Shown here: positions 17,416 through 25,541 of the stretch, one piece after another
Layout: each line of letters opens with the position of its first letter
How positions within the stretch are numbered: position 1 is the stretch's first letter
DNA from: JACOTK01 sp963743945
GTDB taxonomy: Bacteria > Actinomycetota > Acidimicrobiia > Acidimicrobiales > CADCSY01
Length of the DNA stretch: 64,000 nt
Assembly: GCA_963743945.1 (NCBI GenBank)
Contig: CAVURO010000002.1
Span: forward strand, 60,213-124,212
Reading direction: 5' to 3'
Translations under genes and position numbers: made by a program
Notes under the pieces: model-generated
Database searches by the model: none
What the model saw: only the letters and a program-made list of their open reading frames with translations
Told to the model about the DNA's origin: nothing

Positions 17416-18329
17416 TGCTGCATCCCGCGACCCTGCCCGTGTCCTTGCGCACCCGGCTTGTTTCGGTGGTCGGCGCCTACGTGGCGCTGACGAAGCCCCG
17501 CATCATCGAGTTGCTTCTGATCACCACGGTCCCAACCATGGTCGTCGCAGCGAGAGGCTTTCCGTCAGGGTGGCTGGTGCTTGCAACATTGTTGGGCGGC
17601 ACGTTGGCCGCCGGTGGGGCCAACGCGATCAACATGTACGTCGATCGCGACATCGACGCGATCATGGAGCGGACCCGGAACCGTCCTCTTGTGACCGGAG
17701 CGGTCGCTCCTCAGCACGCGCTCGTCTTCGCGATCGGGCTCGAAGTGGCGGCGTTCGCATCCCTGTGGGCGCTGGTCAATCTCCTCAGCGCTGTTCTGGC
17801 GGTCTCGGCGACCCTGTTCTACGTCTTCATCTACACGATGTGGTTGAAGCGGAGTTCCACCTCGAACATCGTCATCGGGGGCGCGGCGGGGGCGGTGCCG
17901 GTGTTGGTGGGTTGGGCTGCGGTGGAGAACTCCCTGGGCTGGGCACCACTGGTCCTTTTCGCCATCATCTTCTACTGGACCCCGCCCCACTTCTGGGCAC
18001 TTGCCGTTCGGTACAAGGACGACTATGCGGCGGCGGGGGTGCCGATGCTGCCCGCGGTGGTCAGCCTCCGAGCCACGGCGGTACGGATGCTCGGCTACAC
18101 CCTCTTCCTCTGGGCCTTGACCCTGGTGTTCGCCCCGGTCGCAGACATGGGATGGCTTTACGTGAGCGCAGCGATGGTGCTCGGCGGCATCTTCGTCTGG
18201 TACGCCGTGCGCCTGTTGCGCAACCCCACCGCTGGGGTCGCGATGTCGATGTTCACCTATTCGATCACCTACATCAGCTTGTTGTTCGGGGCGATGGCGC
18301 TGGACCAGGTTCTGCGGTCGGGAGCGTGA
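17415..18329 (+). CDS. ctaB: Protoheme IX farnesyltransferase (heme O synthase)
   Basis: UbiA-family prenyltransferase that adds a farnesyl group to heme B. 304 residues, about nine helices. The two Asp-rich motifs are present: NMYVDRDIDAIMERTRNRP in the first catalytic loop, and YKDDYAAAGVPMLP in the second, preceded by WTPPHFWALA. GTG 17415 follows a -10 box by 6 bases. With ctaA on the other side, heme A supply is encoded right beside the oxidase operon. Confidence 0.96.
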   Translation: MLHPATLPVSLRTRLVSVVGAYVALTKPRIIELLLITTVPTMVVAARGFPSGWLVLATLLGGTLAAGGANAINMYVDRDIDAIMERTRNRPLVTGAVAPQHALVFAIGLEVAAFASLWALVNLLSAVLAVSATLFYVFIYTMWLKRSSTSNIVIGGAAGAVPVLVGWAAVENSLGWAPLVLFAIIFYWTPPHFWALAVRYKDDYAAAGVPMLPAVVSLRATAVRMLGYTLFLWALTLVFAPVADMGWLYVSAAMVLGGIFVWYAVRLLRNPTAGVAMSMFTYSITYISLLFGAMALDQVLRSGA

Positions 18330-18353
18330 GGTGAGGTCGCAGGCAAGGTCGGA

Positions 18354-18375
18354 GCGGGGGGATTTCTCCCCCCGC
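18354..18375 (+). terminator. GC-rich hairpin after ctaB
   Basis: A perfect 9-base inverted repeat, GCGGGGGGA / TCCCCCCGC around a TTTC loop, 25 bases after the ctaB stop. No T-run follows, so it is either a factor-assisted terminator or an mRNA 3' end. TAGAGT at 18389-18394 just beyond it may be the -10 of the oxidase operon, with a leader of about 85 bases. Confidence 0.5.
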
Positions 18376-18480
18376 CACTCATGGTGTGTAGAGTCCGGTC
18401 CGGCCGCGATCGGCCGTCACCCAGGCCAGAGCAGGGCGTCACAGGGCGTCGTGCGACGATTCCGAGGTTCGTGCTGATTC

Positions 18481-20073
18481 ATGTCGATGACCGAGACAAG
18501 ACCTGACACCGAGATCGCTGCGCCGGTGAGTGTGGACGATTCTCCCATCGATACGCCCGCCGGTCTGGCCGGTTGGCTGACCTCCACCGATCACAAGGTC
18601 ATCGGTCGGCTCTGGGTGGTCACGTCCTTGGCGTTTCTGGTCGTCGGCGGTGTCCTGGGCTCGATGCTTGCCGGCGAGCGCATCGAGAGCGGTATGGACA
18701 TCATCGACCTCGGTGCCTTCCAACAGGTGTACAGCCTGCACGGCGAGGTTGCGGTCTTCCTCTTCCTGGTTCCCTTCTTCATCGGGTTGGCCACCTACCT
18801 GGTCCCGCTGCAGGTTGGGGCGACCGAGATCTCGTTCCCTCGGGGCGCAAGCTTTGCCTACTGGGGATACGTCGTTTCGGGAGGACTGCTCCTGGCTTCC
18901 TACATCGCCGACGGTGGCCTTGCGGGCGGCAGCAAGACCGGCATCGACCTCTACCTGCTCAGTCTGATCTTCCTCAACGTTGCGTTGTGCGCAGCAATCG
19001 TCGCCATCCTGGCCACCGTCATCGCCATGCGTGCTCCCGGCATGACGCTGATGCGCACGCCCTTGTTCTCCTGGTCCTTCCTCGTGGGTGGTGGGCTGAC
19101 CCTGCTCGCAACCCCGGTTCTGATCGCGCATCTGGTGGAGTTGTACGTGACGCACCACTTCGGGGGGTCGCTCGAGGCCACGACCGGTATCGGTTGGTTC
19201 TGGGCGGTTCCTCAGGTCTACGTGTCGGCCATTCCGGCCCTCGGTGTCGCGCTCGAGATCGTTCCGGTGCTTGCCGGGTCCCGTCTCGTTCCCCGAGGCG
19301 CGTCACTGGTCCTCATCGGCCTTGCGGGCGTGCTCGGCTTCGGCGCCTACGCCCAGGTCGGCCCCATCTTCGACGACGCGTTGTTCGTCGGTATGGGCCT
19401 CGCCGGCGTGCTGCCCATCCTCGGCCTGCTGGGTCTCGTCGGCGACTCGATGCGCAGGGGCAGGTTCACGGTCAAGGCGCCGATGCTGTTGGCCCTGGGG
19501 TCGCTCGTGTTGTTCCTCATCGGGGCCGCCGCCGGTGCGGCATCGGTCATCGACGCCCTCGACCTGCGAGGCACCGTGTGGGGTGTCGGTCAGGCACATC
19601 TCATCCTGGAGGGCGCCGGCCTGTTGGCTGCATTCGCCGCCCTCTGGTTCTGGGCGCCGAAGATCTGGGGCATCACGCTCAACGACGTCGCCGGCAAGCT
19701 GGTCTTCCTCCTCGCTTTTGCGGGGGCTTCGGCGTTGGCGGTTCCCGACCTGGTGAACGGACTGGTCGAGGATCAGGCGATCGGTGCGATCGACATCCCG
19801 TCGGGCTCTTCGGTCGAAGCGATGAACGCCGTCTCCTCGGCAGGCGGCGCCTTGATGCTGCTTGCGGTTGTGCTCACCATCGCCGCGCTGGTGAGCGCCT
19901 TTGCCCGTAGGAAGTCCAACCCCGTGGTCGATGATCCGTGGGACGGCTTCACCTTGGAATGGTCGACGGCGTCGCCGCCACCTCCGGCCAACTTCGATGA
20001 GCCGGTCGGGCTCGTCGCCTCACCCACCCCTGTTCTCGACCGCCGTTCCGATGGCTCGGAGGCTCTCCTCTGA
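18481..20073 (+). CDS. Degenerate cytochrome c oxidase subunit I-like protein lacking the active-site ligands
   Basis: A 530-residue multi-helix protein clearly homologous to CtaD at 22568: shared TDHK near residue 36, MRAPGMTLMR near 183 and a DDPWDGFTLEW C-terminus. The low-spin heme a ligands align and are kept (His87 in SLHGEVAVF, His373 in QAHLILEG). The CuB His of GHPEVY is Val243 (AVPQVY, Tyr247 kept), the HH pair is Ala291-Gln292, and the heme a3 His is Gln371. It should bind at most one low-spin heme and cannot reduce oxygen by the usual chemistry. First of three genes (COX1-, COX3-, CtaF-like) preceding the true oxidase, joined by short overlaps. Electron relay, assembly or a scaffold are guesses. 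Confidence 0.9.
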   Translation: MSMTETRPDTEIAAPVSVDDSPIDTPAGLAGWLTSTDHKVIGRLWVVTSLAFLVVGGVLGSMLAGERIESGMDIIDLGAFQQVYSLHGEVAVFLFLVPFFIGLATYLVPLQVGATEISFPRGASFAYWGYVVSGGLLLASYIADGGLAGGSKTGIDLYLLSLIFLNVALCAAIVAILATVIAMRAPGMTLMRTPLFSWSFLVGGGLTLLATPVLIAHLVELYVTHHFGGSLEATTGIGWFWAVPQVYVSAIPALGVALEIVPVLAGSRLVPRGASLVLIGLAGVLGFGAYAQVGPIFDDALFVGMGLAGVLPILGLLGLVGDSMRRGRFTVKAPMLLALGSLVLFLIGAAAGAASVIDALDLRGTVWGVGQAHLILEGAGLLAAFAALWFWAPKIWGITLNDVAGKLVFLLAFAGASALAVPDLVNGLVEDQAIGAIDIPSGSSVEAMNAVSSAGGALMLLAVVLTIAALVSAFARRKSNPVVDDPWDGFTLEWSTASPPPPANFDEPVGLVASPTPVLDRRSDGSEALL

Positions 20074-20687
20074 TGGCTGCGACCATGACCAAACCATCCG
20101 ATTCCACCTCGGCGCTACCGCGTCGGGGCGGCATTGCCATGACCGGGTCGATGCTCGCCATCGCCGCGGGGGTGATGCTCTTCGGGGGACTCTTGGCGAG
20201 TTACTTCGGCCAACGCGGTGCTGCTCAGGCAGCGGGCGAGGCATGGCTGCCTGAGGGACTTGCCTTGCCGAACGTCGCCTTGGCCACCACCTACCTGGCC
20301 CTGTTCATGTCGGCGGTGACGGCCCAATGGGCGGTAACGGCGATCAAGCAGAACGACCGTCTGAATCTCTACTGGGCATTGGGAACCACGCTCTTCCTGG
20401 CCTTCGCCTTCATCAACGGGTTGACCTTCTGTTGGCGAGAGCTCGGGCTTGTTGCGGGCTCGGGCACCTATGCAGCGCTGGTGTACGCCATCACCGTGAG
20501 CCATCTGCTCGTCGTGATCGCGGCGATAGCGGTCTTCTTGGTGATGGGATTCAGGTCCCTTGGTGGGCAGTTCTCGTCACAGAACAGCGAGTTCGTGGCA
20601 TCGGCTGCAGCCTTCTGGCATTTCGCCGTGGGTGCGGGTTTCCTCGTCTATTTCTCGCTCTGGTTCCTCGAAGGGGCACCCAAGTGA
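20073..20687 (+). CDS. Cytochrome c oxidase subunit III-like protein (divergent paralogue)
   Basis: 204 residues with five predicted helices, overlapping the previous stop (TGATG). The layout matches COX3: an N-terminal helix pair ending LFGGLLASYF, a central VSHLLVVIAAIAVFLV segment and the C-terminal FWHFAVGAGFLVYFSLWFLEGAP. Compared with CtaE at 24580, the conserved Ser-Glu pair (GSECLLFGAF) is replaced by AIAAGVMLFGG. The WHF motif of the last helix is kept. It probably partners the degenerate COX1-like protein rather than CtaD, by gene order. Confidence 0.82.
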   Translation: MAATMTKPSDSTSALPRRGGIAMTGSMLAIAAGVMLFGGLLASYFGQRGAAQAAGEAWLPEGLALPNVALATTYLALFMSAVTAQWAVTAIKQNDRLNLYWALGTTLFLAFAFINGLTFCWRELGLVAGSGTYAALVYAITVSHLLVVIAAIAVFLVMGFRSLGGQFSSQNSEFVASAAAFWHFAVGAGFLVYFSLWFLEGAPK

Positions 20688-21457
20688 TCACGACCGGCGC
20701 AAAGTTCTGGTTCGGCCTCACCTTCTTCACGCTCGTTGCCGCGGTGACGTATTTCGTGGGCAGCGGTGGCGAGGAGTTCGGTTCGGTTGTTCTGTCGGCC
20801 GCGACGATTGCCTCGTTTGTGGTCGGTGCCACGTGCGCCGGCCTGCGGGACGGAAACCTTCAGACGCCCGGTGGGCGCTCGGTCACGGTCGGGGTGACAC
20901 CACGGCGCTCTGCGGGGCCGGCGCCTTGGCCGGCGCTCGGTGCGGTCGGAGTAGCGGTCTCGCTGGTGGGTCTCGCCGGTGGCAATGCGCTGCTGTACGT
21001 GGGTATGGGCATCATGGCGGTGGTCCTCGTGGAGTGGATGGTGCAGGGTTGGGCAGAACGGTCCACGGCCGACGCCGATCACAACCGGGAACTCCGCAAT
21101 CGCCTCATGCAGCCCGTGGAGTTCCCGGTGCTCGCGGCCGCGACGATCGCCCTTGTCGTCCTGTCGCTGTCCCGGGTGCTCCTGGCACTGTCGAAGACCG
21201 GGTCGACCGTCATCGCCATCGTGATCGCCTCGGTGATTCTCCTGGTCGCCTTCGTGGTGGCCGCTCGACCCCGAATCAGCTCAGCGTTGCTGAGTGCCCT
21301 CCTCGTGGTCTCGGCCGTGGGTCTCATCGCCGGCGGGATCACCAGCGCGGTGATCGGTGAACGTGAGATCGAGAAGCACGGCACCGAGTCCCACAGCGAC
21401 GGACCTACGGGGACCCAGCCGGTTGGCGACGAGGCACCTGAGGACACACACCCATGA
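20684..21457 (+). CDS. Multi-helix membrane protein, CtaF-like N-terminus
   Basis: 257 residues from GTG 20684, overlapping the COX3-like stop (GTGA). Residues 1-50 (KFWFGLTFFTLVAAVTYFV, GSVVLSA, ATCAG) resemble the start of actinobacterial oxidase subunit IV (CtaF), with a later PWPALGAVGVAVSLVGLAGG like its second half. Further helices follow at about 130-205 (FPVLAAATIALVVLSLSRVL and others), with a His/Asp/Glu-rich tail. I infer a subunit-IV-like protein of the degenerate module, but similarity is weak and the extra helices match nothing I recognise. Confidence 0.7.
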   Translation: MITTGAKFWFGLTFFTLVAAVTYFVGSGGEEFGSVVLSAATIASFVVGATCAGLRDGNLQTPGGRSVTVGVTPRRSAGPAPWPALGAVGVAVSLVGLAGGNALLYVGMGIMAVVLVEWMVQGWAERSTADADHNRELRNRLMQPVEFPVLAAATIALVVLSLSRVLLALSKTGSTVIAIVIASVILLVAFVVAARPRISSALLSALLVVSAVGLIAGGITSAVIGEREIEKHGTESHSDGPTGTQPVGDEAPEDTHP

Positions 21458-22551
21458 AGGTCAGGAGTCCAGCCATGAAGCTCGGCCGTGTTCGCCGTGC
21501 CGCCTTTTCGCCGCCGAGCCTGATGGCGGCTTTGACGTTGGGACTGTCCGCTTGCGCGAGTGACGCTCCGCAGGACACGCTCGATCCGGCCGGGCCGCTG
21601 GCCCGCAGCATCGACAACCTGTTCGTCCCGGTGTTCTGGATCGCCGCCGCCGTCTTCTTTCTCGTGCAGGGCATCCTCATCGTCGCCGTCGTCAGGTTTC
21701 GGCGTCGGCCCGGTGACGACGAGTTGCCGCGGCAACTTCACGGCAACACCATTTTGGAGCTGGGCTGGACGGCGTTGCCCGCGCTGGTGCTCGCCGTGGT
21801 CGGGGTGCTGACCTTGCCCGTGATCTTCGATCTCAACGAGAAGCCGGCCGATGCCCTCCAGGTGAAGGTGGTAGGGCAGAAGTACTGGTGGGCCTACGAG
21901 TACCCACAGGTGTCGGAAGAGTTTCCCAACCAGGCAGGCTTCGGCCTCGATGGGGAGAAGCCCATCGTGACCGCGAACGAGTTGCACGTCCCCGCAGGCC
22001 GGCGGGTGTTGCTCACGCTCACCTCGACCGATGTCATCCATTCCTTCTGGGCTCCCCGACTGAACGGCAAGCGAGATGTCGTGCCAGGTCGGACGCATAC
22101 GTGGATGATCGAGGCGGACGAGCCGGGCGTCTACTCGGGTCAGTGCGCGGAGTTCTGCGGCGTGTCGCATGCCAACATGCGCCTCAAGGTCGTCGCCCAT
22201 GACGCAGCGGGATGGAAAGACTGGCTGGCGGGTCAGATGCCTGACGCAACGACGCCGACATCCGGCCCGGCAGCGGAGGGATACGCGCTCTTCGGTCAGC
22301 AGTGCGCCATGTGCCACAAGGTCGACGGCGTCTACAACCAGGTTCAGGCCACGTCGCCTTCGGCCCCGAATCTCACCCACCTGTTCAGTCGCGACTGTTT
22401 CGCCGGCTGCCTTTATGATCTGAACGACCGCAACGAGCTCAAGGCCTGGTTGCGTGACCCCCAGCGCAAAGCCGGTTCTCTGATGGTGATCCCCAAACTC
22501 TCCGAGGGTGACATCGACAAGCTCGTTGCCTACCTCGAGACGTTGGACTGA
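21454..22551 (+). CDS. ctaC: Cytochrome c oxidase subunit II with C-terminal cytochrome c domain
   Basis: caa3-type subunit II, about 365 residues. An N-terminal signal with lipobox LSAC (Cys34) is followed by two helices and the CuA cupredoxin domain (His196, then CAEFCGVSHANM carrying Cys231, Glu233, Cys235, His239, Met242). A cytochrome c domain follows with CAMCH at 284-288 and a probable distal Met in GSLMVIPK. The fused heme c lets the oxidase take electrons directly. ATG 21454 overlaps the previous stop. ATG 21475, with AGGAG 7 bases upstream, is an equally good start. Confidence 0.95.
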   Translation: MKVRSPAMKLGRVRRAAFSPPSLMAALTLGLSACASDAPQDTLDPAGPLARSIDNLFVPVFWIAAAVFFLVQGILIVAVVRFRRRPGDDELPRQLHGNTILELGWTALPALVLAVVGVLTLPVIFDLNEKPADALQVKVVGQKYWWAYEYPQVSEEFPNQAGFGLDGEKPIVTANELHVPAGRRVLLTLTSTDVIHSFWAPRLNGKRDVVPGRTHTWMIEADEPGVYSGQCAEFCGVSHANMRLKVVAHDAAGWKDWLAGQMPDATTPTSGPAAEGYALFGQQCAMCHKVDGVYNQVQATSPSAPNLTHLFSRDCFAGCLYDLNDRNELKAWLRDPQRKAGSLMVIPKLSEGDIDKLVAYLETLD

Positions 22552-22567
22552 CGGAAAGACTGCGATC

Positions 22568-24583
22568 ATGGCTCTTACTCATCTGGAACCAGCGCTCGAT
22601 GTACGGGACAGCGAAGCTCCCGCCCCGTTCCTGGGTGTCTTTCGACGACCGACGACCAACACCGGCTGGCGTTCATGGTTGACGACGGTCGATCACAAGA
22701 AGATCGGGATCCTGTACGGGGGTTCCGCCCTTGTGTTCTTTGCCGTCGGCGGGCTCGAGGCTTTGCTCATTCGTGCACAGCTCGCCCAGCCGGAGGGGCA
22801 GGTCCTCACTCCCGAGCAGTACAACCAGGTGTTCACGATGCACGCGACCACGATGGTGTTCCTGGTGATCATGCCGATGCTCGCCGCATTCGCCAACTAC
22901 CTCATCCCCATCATGATCGGCGCGCGCGACGTCGCCTTTCCACGGCTCAATGCGCTCAGCTTCTGGATATTCATCGTCGGTGGACTGTTTCTCTACTCCA
23001 GCTTTCTCTTCGGTGGGGCCCCTGACGGGGGCTGGTTCGCCTACCTGCCGAACACGGGCCCGGTCTACTCTCCGGGCGCCGGCATGGATTTCTGGGGCCT
23101 GGGGTTGCAGATCACCGGCATCGCGTCGCTGCTGGGCGCGATCAACCTGATCGTTACCTGTCTCAACATGCGTGCGCCCGGCATGACCCTCATGCGAATG
23201 CCCATGTTCGTGTGGATGTCGCTGGTTGCACAGTTCCTGTTGCTCTTCGCCATTCCCGTGATCACCGCCGCATTGTTCCTGCTGCTCTTCGACCGCACCT
23301 TCGATGCCAACTTCTTCAACGTCGAGGCGGGTGCGGACCCACTGCTCTGGCAGCACCTCTTCTGGATCTTCGGACACCCGGAGGTCTACATCCTGATCCT
23401 CCCGGCCTTCGGCATCATCTCCGAGATCATCCCGGTGTTCGCCCGCAAGCCCCTGTTCGGCTACTCCTTCATGGTGGCGTCCGGGGTGGCAATCGGGTTC
23501 ATGGGCTGGGGTGTCTGGGTGCACCACATGTTCGTGTCCGGTGTGGGGCCGGTCACGGTTGCGGCATTCTCCCTATCCACCATGTTCATCGCGGTGCCGA
23601 CCGGTGTGAAGATCTTCAACTGGGTGGCGACCATCTGGGGCGGAAAGCTCACCTACACGGTCCCCATGTTGTTCGCCATCGGGCTGGTCTCGCAGTTCAC
23701 CATCGGCGGCCTTTCCGGCGTCACCCACGCTGTCTCGCCGGCGGACACCCAACAGACCGACACCTACTACATCGTGGCTCACTTCCACTACGTGCTCTTC
23801 GGAGGCTCGATGTTCGGCATCTTCGGCGGCCTGTACTTCTGGTGGCCAAAGGTGTTCGGGCGAAAGCTCTCGGAGGGCATCGGCAAGTGGCACTTCCTGC
23901 TGATGATGATCGGGACGACCCTCGCCTTCGGGCCGATGCACATCCTTGGTCTCCAGGGGATGATCCGCCGCTCGGCGACGTACCCGGAGGGCATGGGTTG
24001 GGACGTGATGAACCTGATCTCGACCATCGGGGCGTTCACGATCGCCGTTTCGTATCTGGTCTTCATCTTCAACGTGGTCAAGAGCTTGAAGAACGTCACG
24101 ACTGATCCTGATCCGTGGGACGGCCGTTCCATGGAATGGTCGATCGCGTCACCGACACCTGCGCACAACTTCGACATCGAGCCCGTGGTCACCGGGCAGG
24201 ACTACTGGTGGCATCAGAAGTACAACGAGGACGATCAGGGCCGGCTTGTTCGCCGTGATCCGGAGAGCTTCCCTTGGCTCAGCTCGGTGGAGGGGAAGCC
24301 GTCGGGTGTCGATCCGGCAAGCATCCACCTTCCCTCCCCGTCGTACTGGCCGCTGGTGGTGGCCTTGGGCCTTCCGCTCATCGCCTACGGCCTCATCTTC
24401 ACCCTGTGGCTGTCGGCCCTGGGCGGGCTGCTTCTCTTGGCGGGTGTCTATGGCTGGGCGCTCGAGCCGTCGGTTGATCCCGACACGGGGCATGGCGGCC
24501 TGCACGACGGTGACGGCGGGCACAGTGGACCCGATGCAGAGCCGGTTGCAGCACTTGTGGGGGCCTCGGAGGAACGGGCATGA
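22568..24583 (+). CDS. ctaD: Cytochrome c oxidase subunit I with C-terminal subunit IV-like extension
   Basis: Catalytic subunit of the terminal oxidase, 671 residues against 540-570 usual. All ligands are present: His92 and His407 (heme a), His405 (heme a3), His270 with Tyr274 (GHPEVY) and His319-His320 (CuB). After the normal end (DPWDGRSMEW) come about 100 extra residues with two helices, SYWPLVVALGLPLIAYGLIF and LGGLLLLAGVYGWALEP. These resemble the C-terminal half of actinobacterial CtaF, so this is probably a subunit I-IV fusion. ATG 22568 is preceded by GGAAAG. Confidence 0.96.
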   Translation: MALTHLEPALDVRDSEAPAPFLGVFRRPTTNTGWRSWLTTVDHKKIGILYGGSALVFFAVGGLEALLIRAQLAQPEGQVLTPEQYNQVFTMHATTMVFLVIMPMLAAFANYLIPIMIGARDVAFPRLNALSFWIFIVGGLFLYSSFLFGGAPDGGWFAYLPNTGPVYSPGAGMDFWGLGLQITGIASLLGAINLIVTCLNMRAPGMTLMRMPMFVWMSLVAQFLLLFAIPVITAALFLLLFDRTFDANFFNVEAGADPLLWQHLFWIFGHPEVYILILPAFGIISEIIPVFARKPLFGYSFMVASGVAIGFMGWGVWVHHMFVSGVGPVTVAAFSLSTMFIAVPTGVKIFNWVATIWGGKLTYTVPMLFAIGLVSQFTIGGLSGVTHAVSPADTQQTDTYYIVAHFHYVLFGGSMFGIFGGLYFWWPKVFGRKLSEGIGKWHFLLMMIGTTLAFGPMHILGLQGMIRRSATYPEGMGWDVMNLISTIGAFTIAVSYLVFIFNVVKSLKNVTTDPDPWDGRSMEWSIASPTPAHNFDIEPVVTGQDYWWHQKYNEDDQGRLVRRDPESFPWLSSVEGKPSGVDPASIHLPSPSYWPLVVALGLPLIAYGLIFTLWLSALGGLLLLAGVYGWALEPSVDPDTGHGGLHDGDGGHSGPDAEPVAALVGASEERA

Positions 24584-25200
24584 GCATGACCGACGTCGTA
24601 CCGGCAGAAGCGTCCGTCGACCATACCGAGGGCCATCGGACCAGTACCGGTGTCTCGAACGAGAAGATGGCCATGTGGCTGTTCCTCGGTTCCGAGTGTC
24701 TGCTCTTCGGGGCCTTCATCTCCACGTTCCTGCTCTACCGCGATCGTCCGGTGAAGGTCGGACCGGCTCTCGAGGATTTGTACGACATCCCCTTCACGTC
24801 GGTGAGCTCGTTCGTGCTGCTCATGAGCTCGCTCACGATGGTGCTGGCGCTTGCCGGCATCCAACGCGGTGACCACCACCGGGCACGTACCTGGATCCTG
24901 ACGACGGGCCTCCTCGGGGCAACTTTCGTTGCCGGTCAGGTCTACGAGTTCACCACCTTCTACAAGGAGGGTCTGGGCTACACGACCAACCTGCAGAGCT
25001 CGGCCTTCTATACCCTGACCGGTTTCCACGGCGTGCACGTCACCATCGGTGTGCTGATGCTGATCAGCCTCTATGTGATGTCCTTGCGTGGCAAGCTTCC
25101 CACCGAGCGGGCGGAGACGGTCGAGATCGTCGGTTTGTACTGGCACTTCGTGGATGTCGTGTGGATCCTCATCTTCACCATCGTCTACCTCATCAACTAG
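24580..25200 (+). CDS. ctaE: Cytochrome c oxidase subunit III
   Basis: 206 residues, five helices, starting within the ctaD stop (ATGA). NEKMAMWLFLGSECLLFGAF carries the conserved Ser-Glu of subunit III. LTGFHGVHVTIGVLML and GLYWHFVDVVWILIFTIVYL are hallmark segments. Structural subunit of the caa3 oxidase that stabilises subunit I. Unlike the paralogue at 20073 it keeps all expected family residues. Confidence 0.96.
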   Translation: MSMTDVVPAEASVDHTEGHRTSTGVSNEKMAMWLFLGSECLLFGAFISTFLLYRDRPVKVGPALEDLYDIPFTSVSSFVLLMSSLTMVLALAGIQRGDHHRARTWILTTGLLGATFVAGQVYEFTTFYKEGLGYTTNLQSSAFYTLTGFHGVHVTIGVLMLISLYVMSLRGKLPTERAETVEIVGLYWHFVDVVWILIFTIVYLIN

Positions 25201-25207
25201 GGGAGCC

Positions 25208-25537
25208 ATGAGCGCAACGCTTGAACACCATCAGGGCCATGACATCCACGAAGCTGCCCATGAGCACCCCAGCGATGCGAAGTACATCCAGATCGCCCTC
25301 ATCCTGGGTGTCATCACGGCGCTGGAAGTCGCGGCCTTCTACGTCGAGGACTCGCTCGGGAGCCTGCTGATCCCGTCGCTCCTGGTCATGATGGCGCTGA
25401 AGTTCTACATCGTCGTCTCGTGGTTCATGCACCTGCGTTTCGACATCAAGCTCTTCAGTCTCGTCTTGTTGGCCGGTCTGGTGCTTGCCGCCGGGGTCTA
25501 CGCCGCGGTGCTGTCCACGTTCGAGTTCTTTGCCTGA
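25208..25537 (+). CDS. Prokaryotic cytochrome c oxidase subunit IV (COX4 family)
   Basis: 109 residues: a His-rich N-terminus (EHHQGHDIHEAAHEH), then three helices including LVMMALKFYIVVSWFMHLRFD, the motif of the prokaryotic COX4/CyoD-like family. ATG 25208 directly follows a GGGGAG ribosome site next to the ctaE stop. A small accessory subunit of the oxidase. It is unrelated to the CtaF-like segments at 20684 and in CtaD. Confidence 0.9.
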   Translation: MSATLEHHQGHDIHEAAHEHPSDAKYIQIALILGVITALEVAAFYVEDSLGSLLIPSLLVMMALKFYIVVSWFMHLRFDIKLFSLVLLAGLVLAAGVYAAVLSTFEFFA

Positions 25538-25541
25538 TCTC

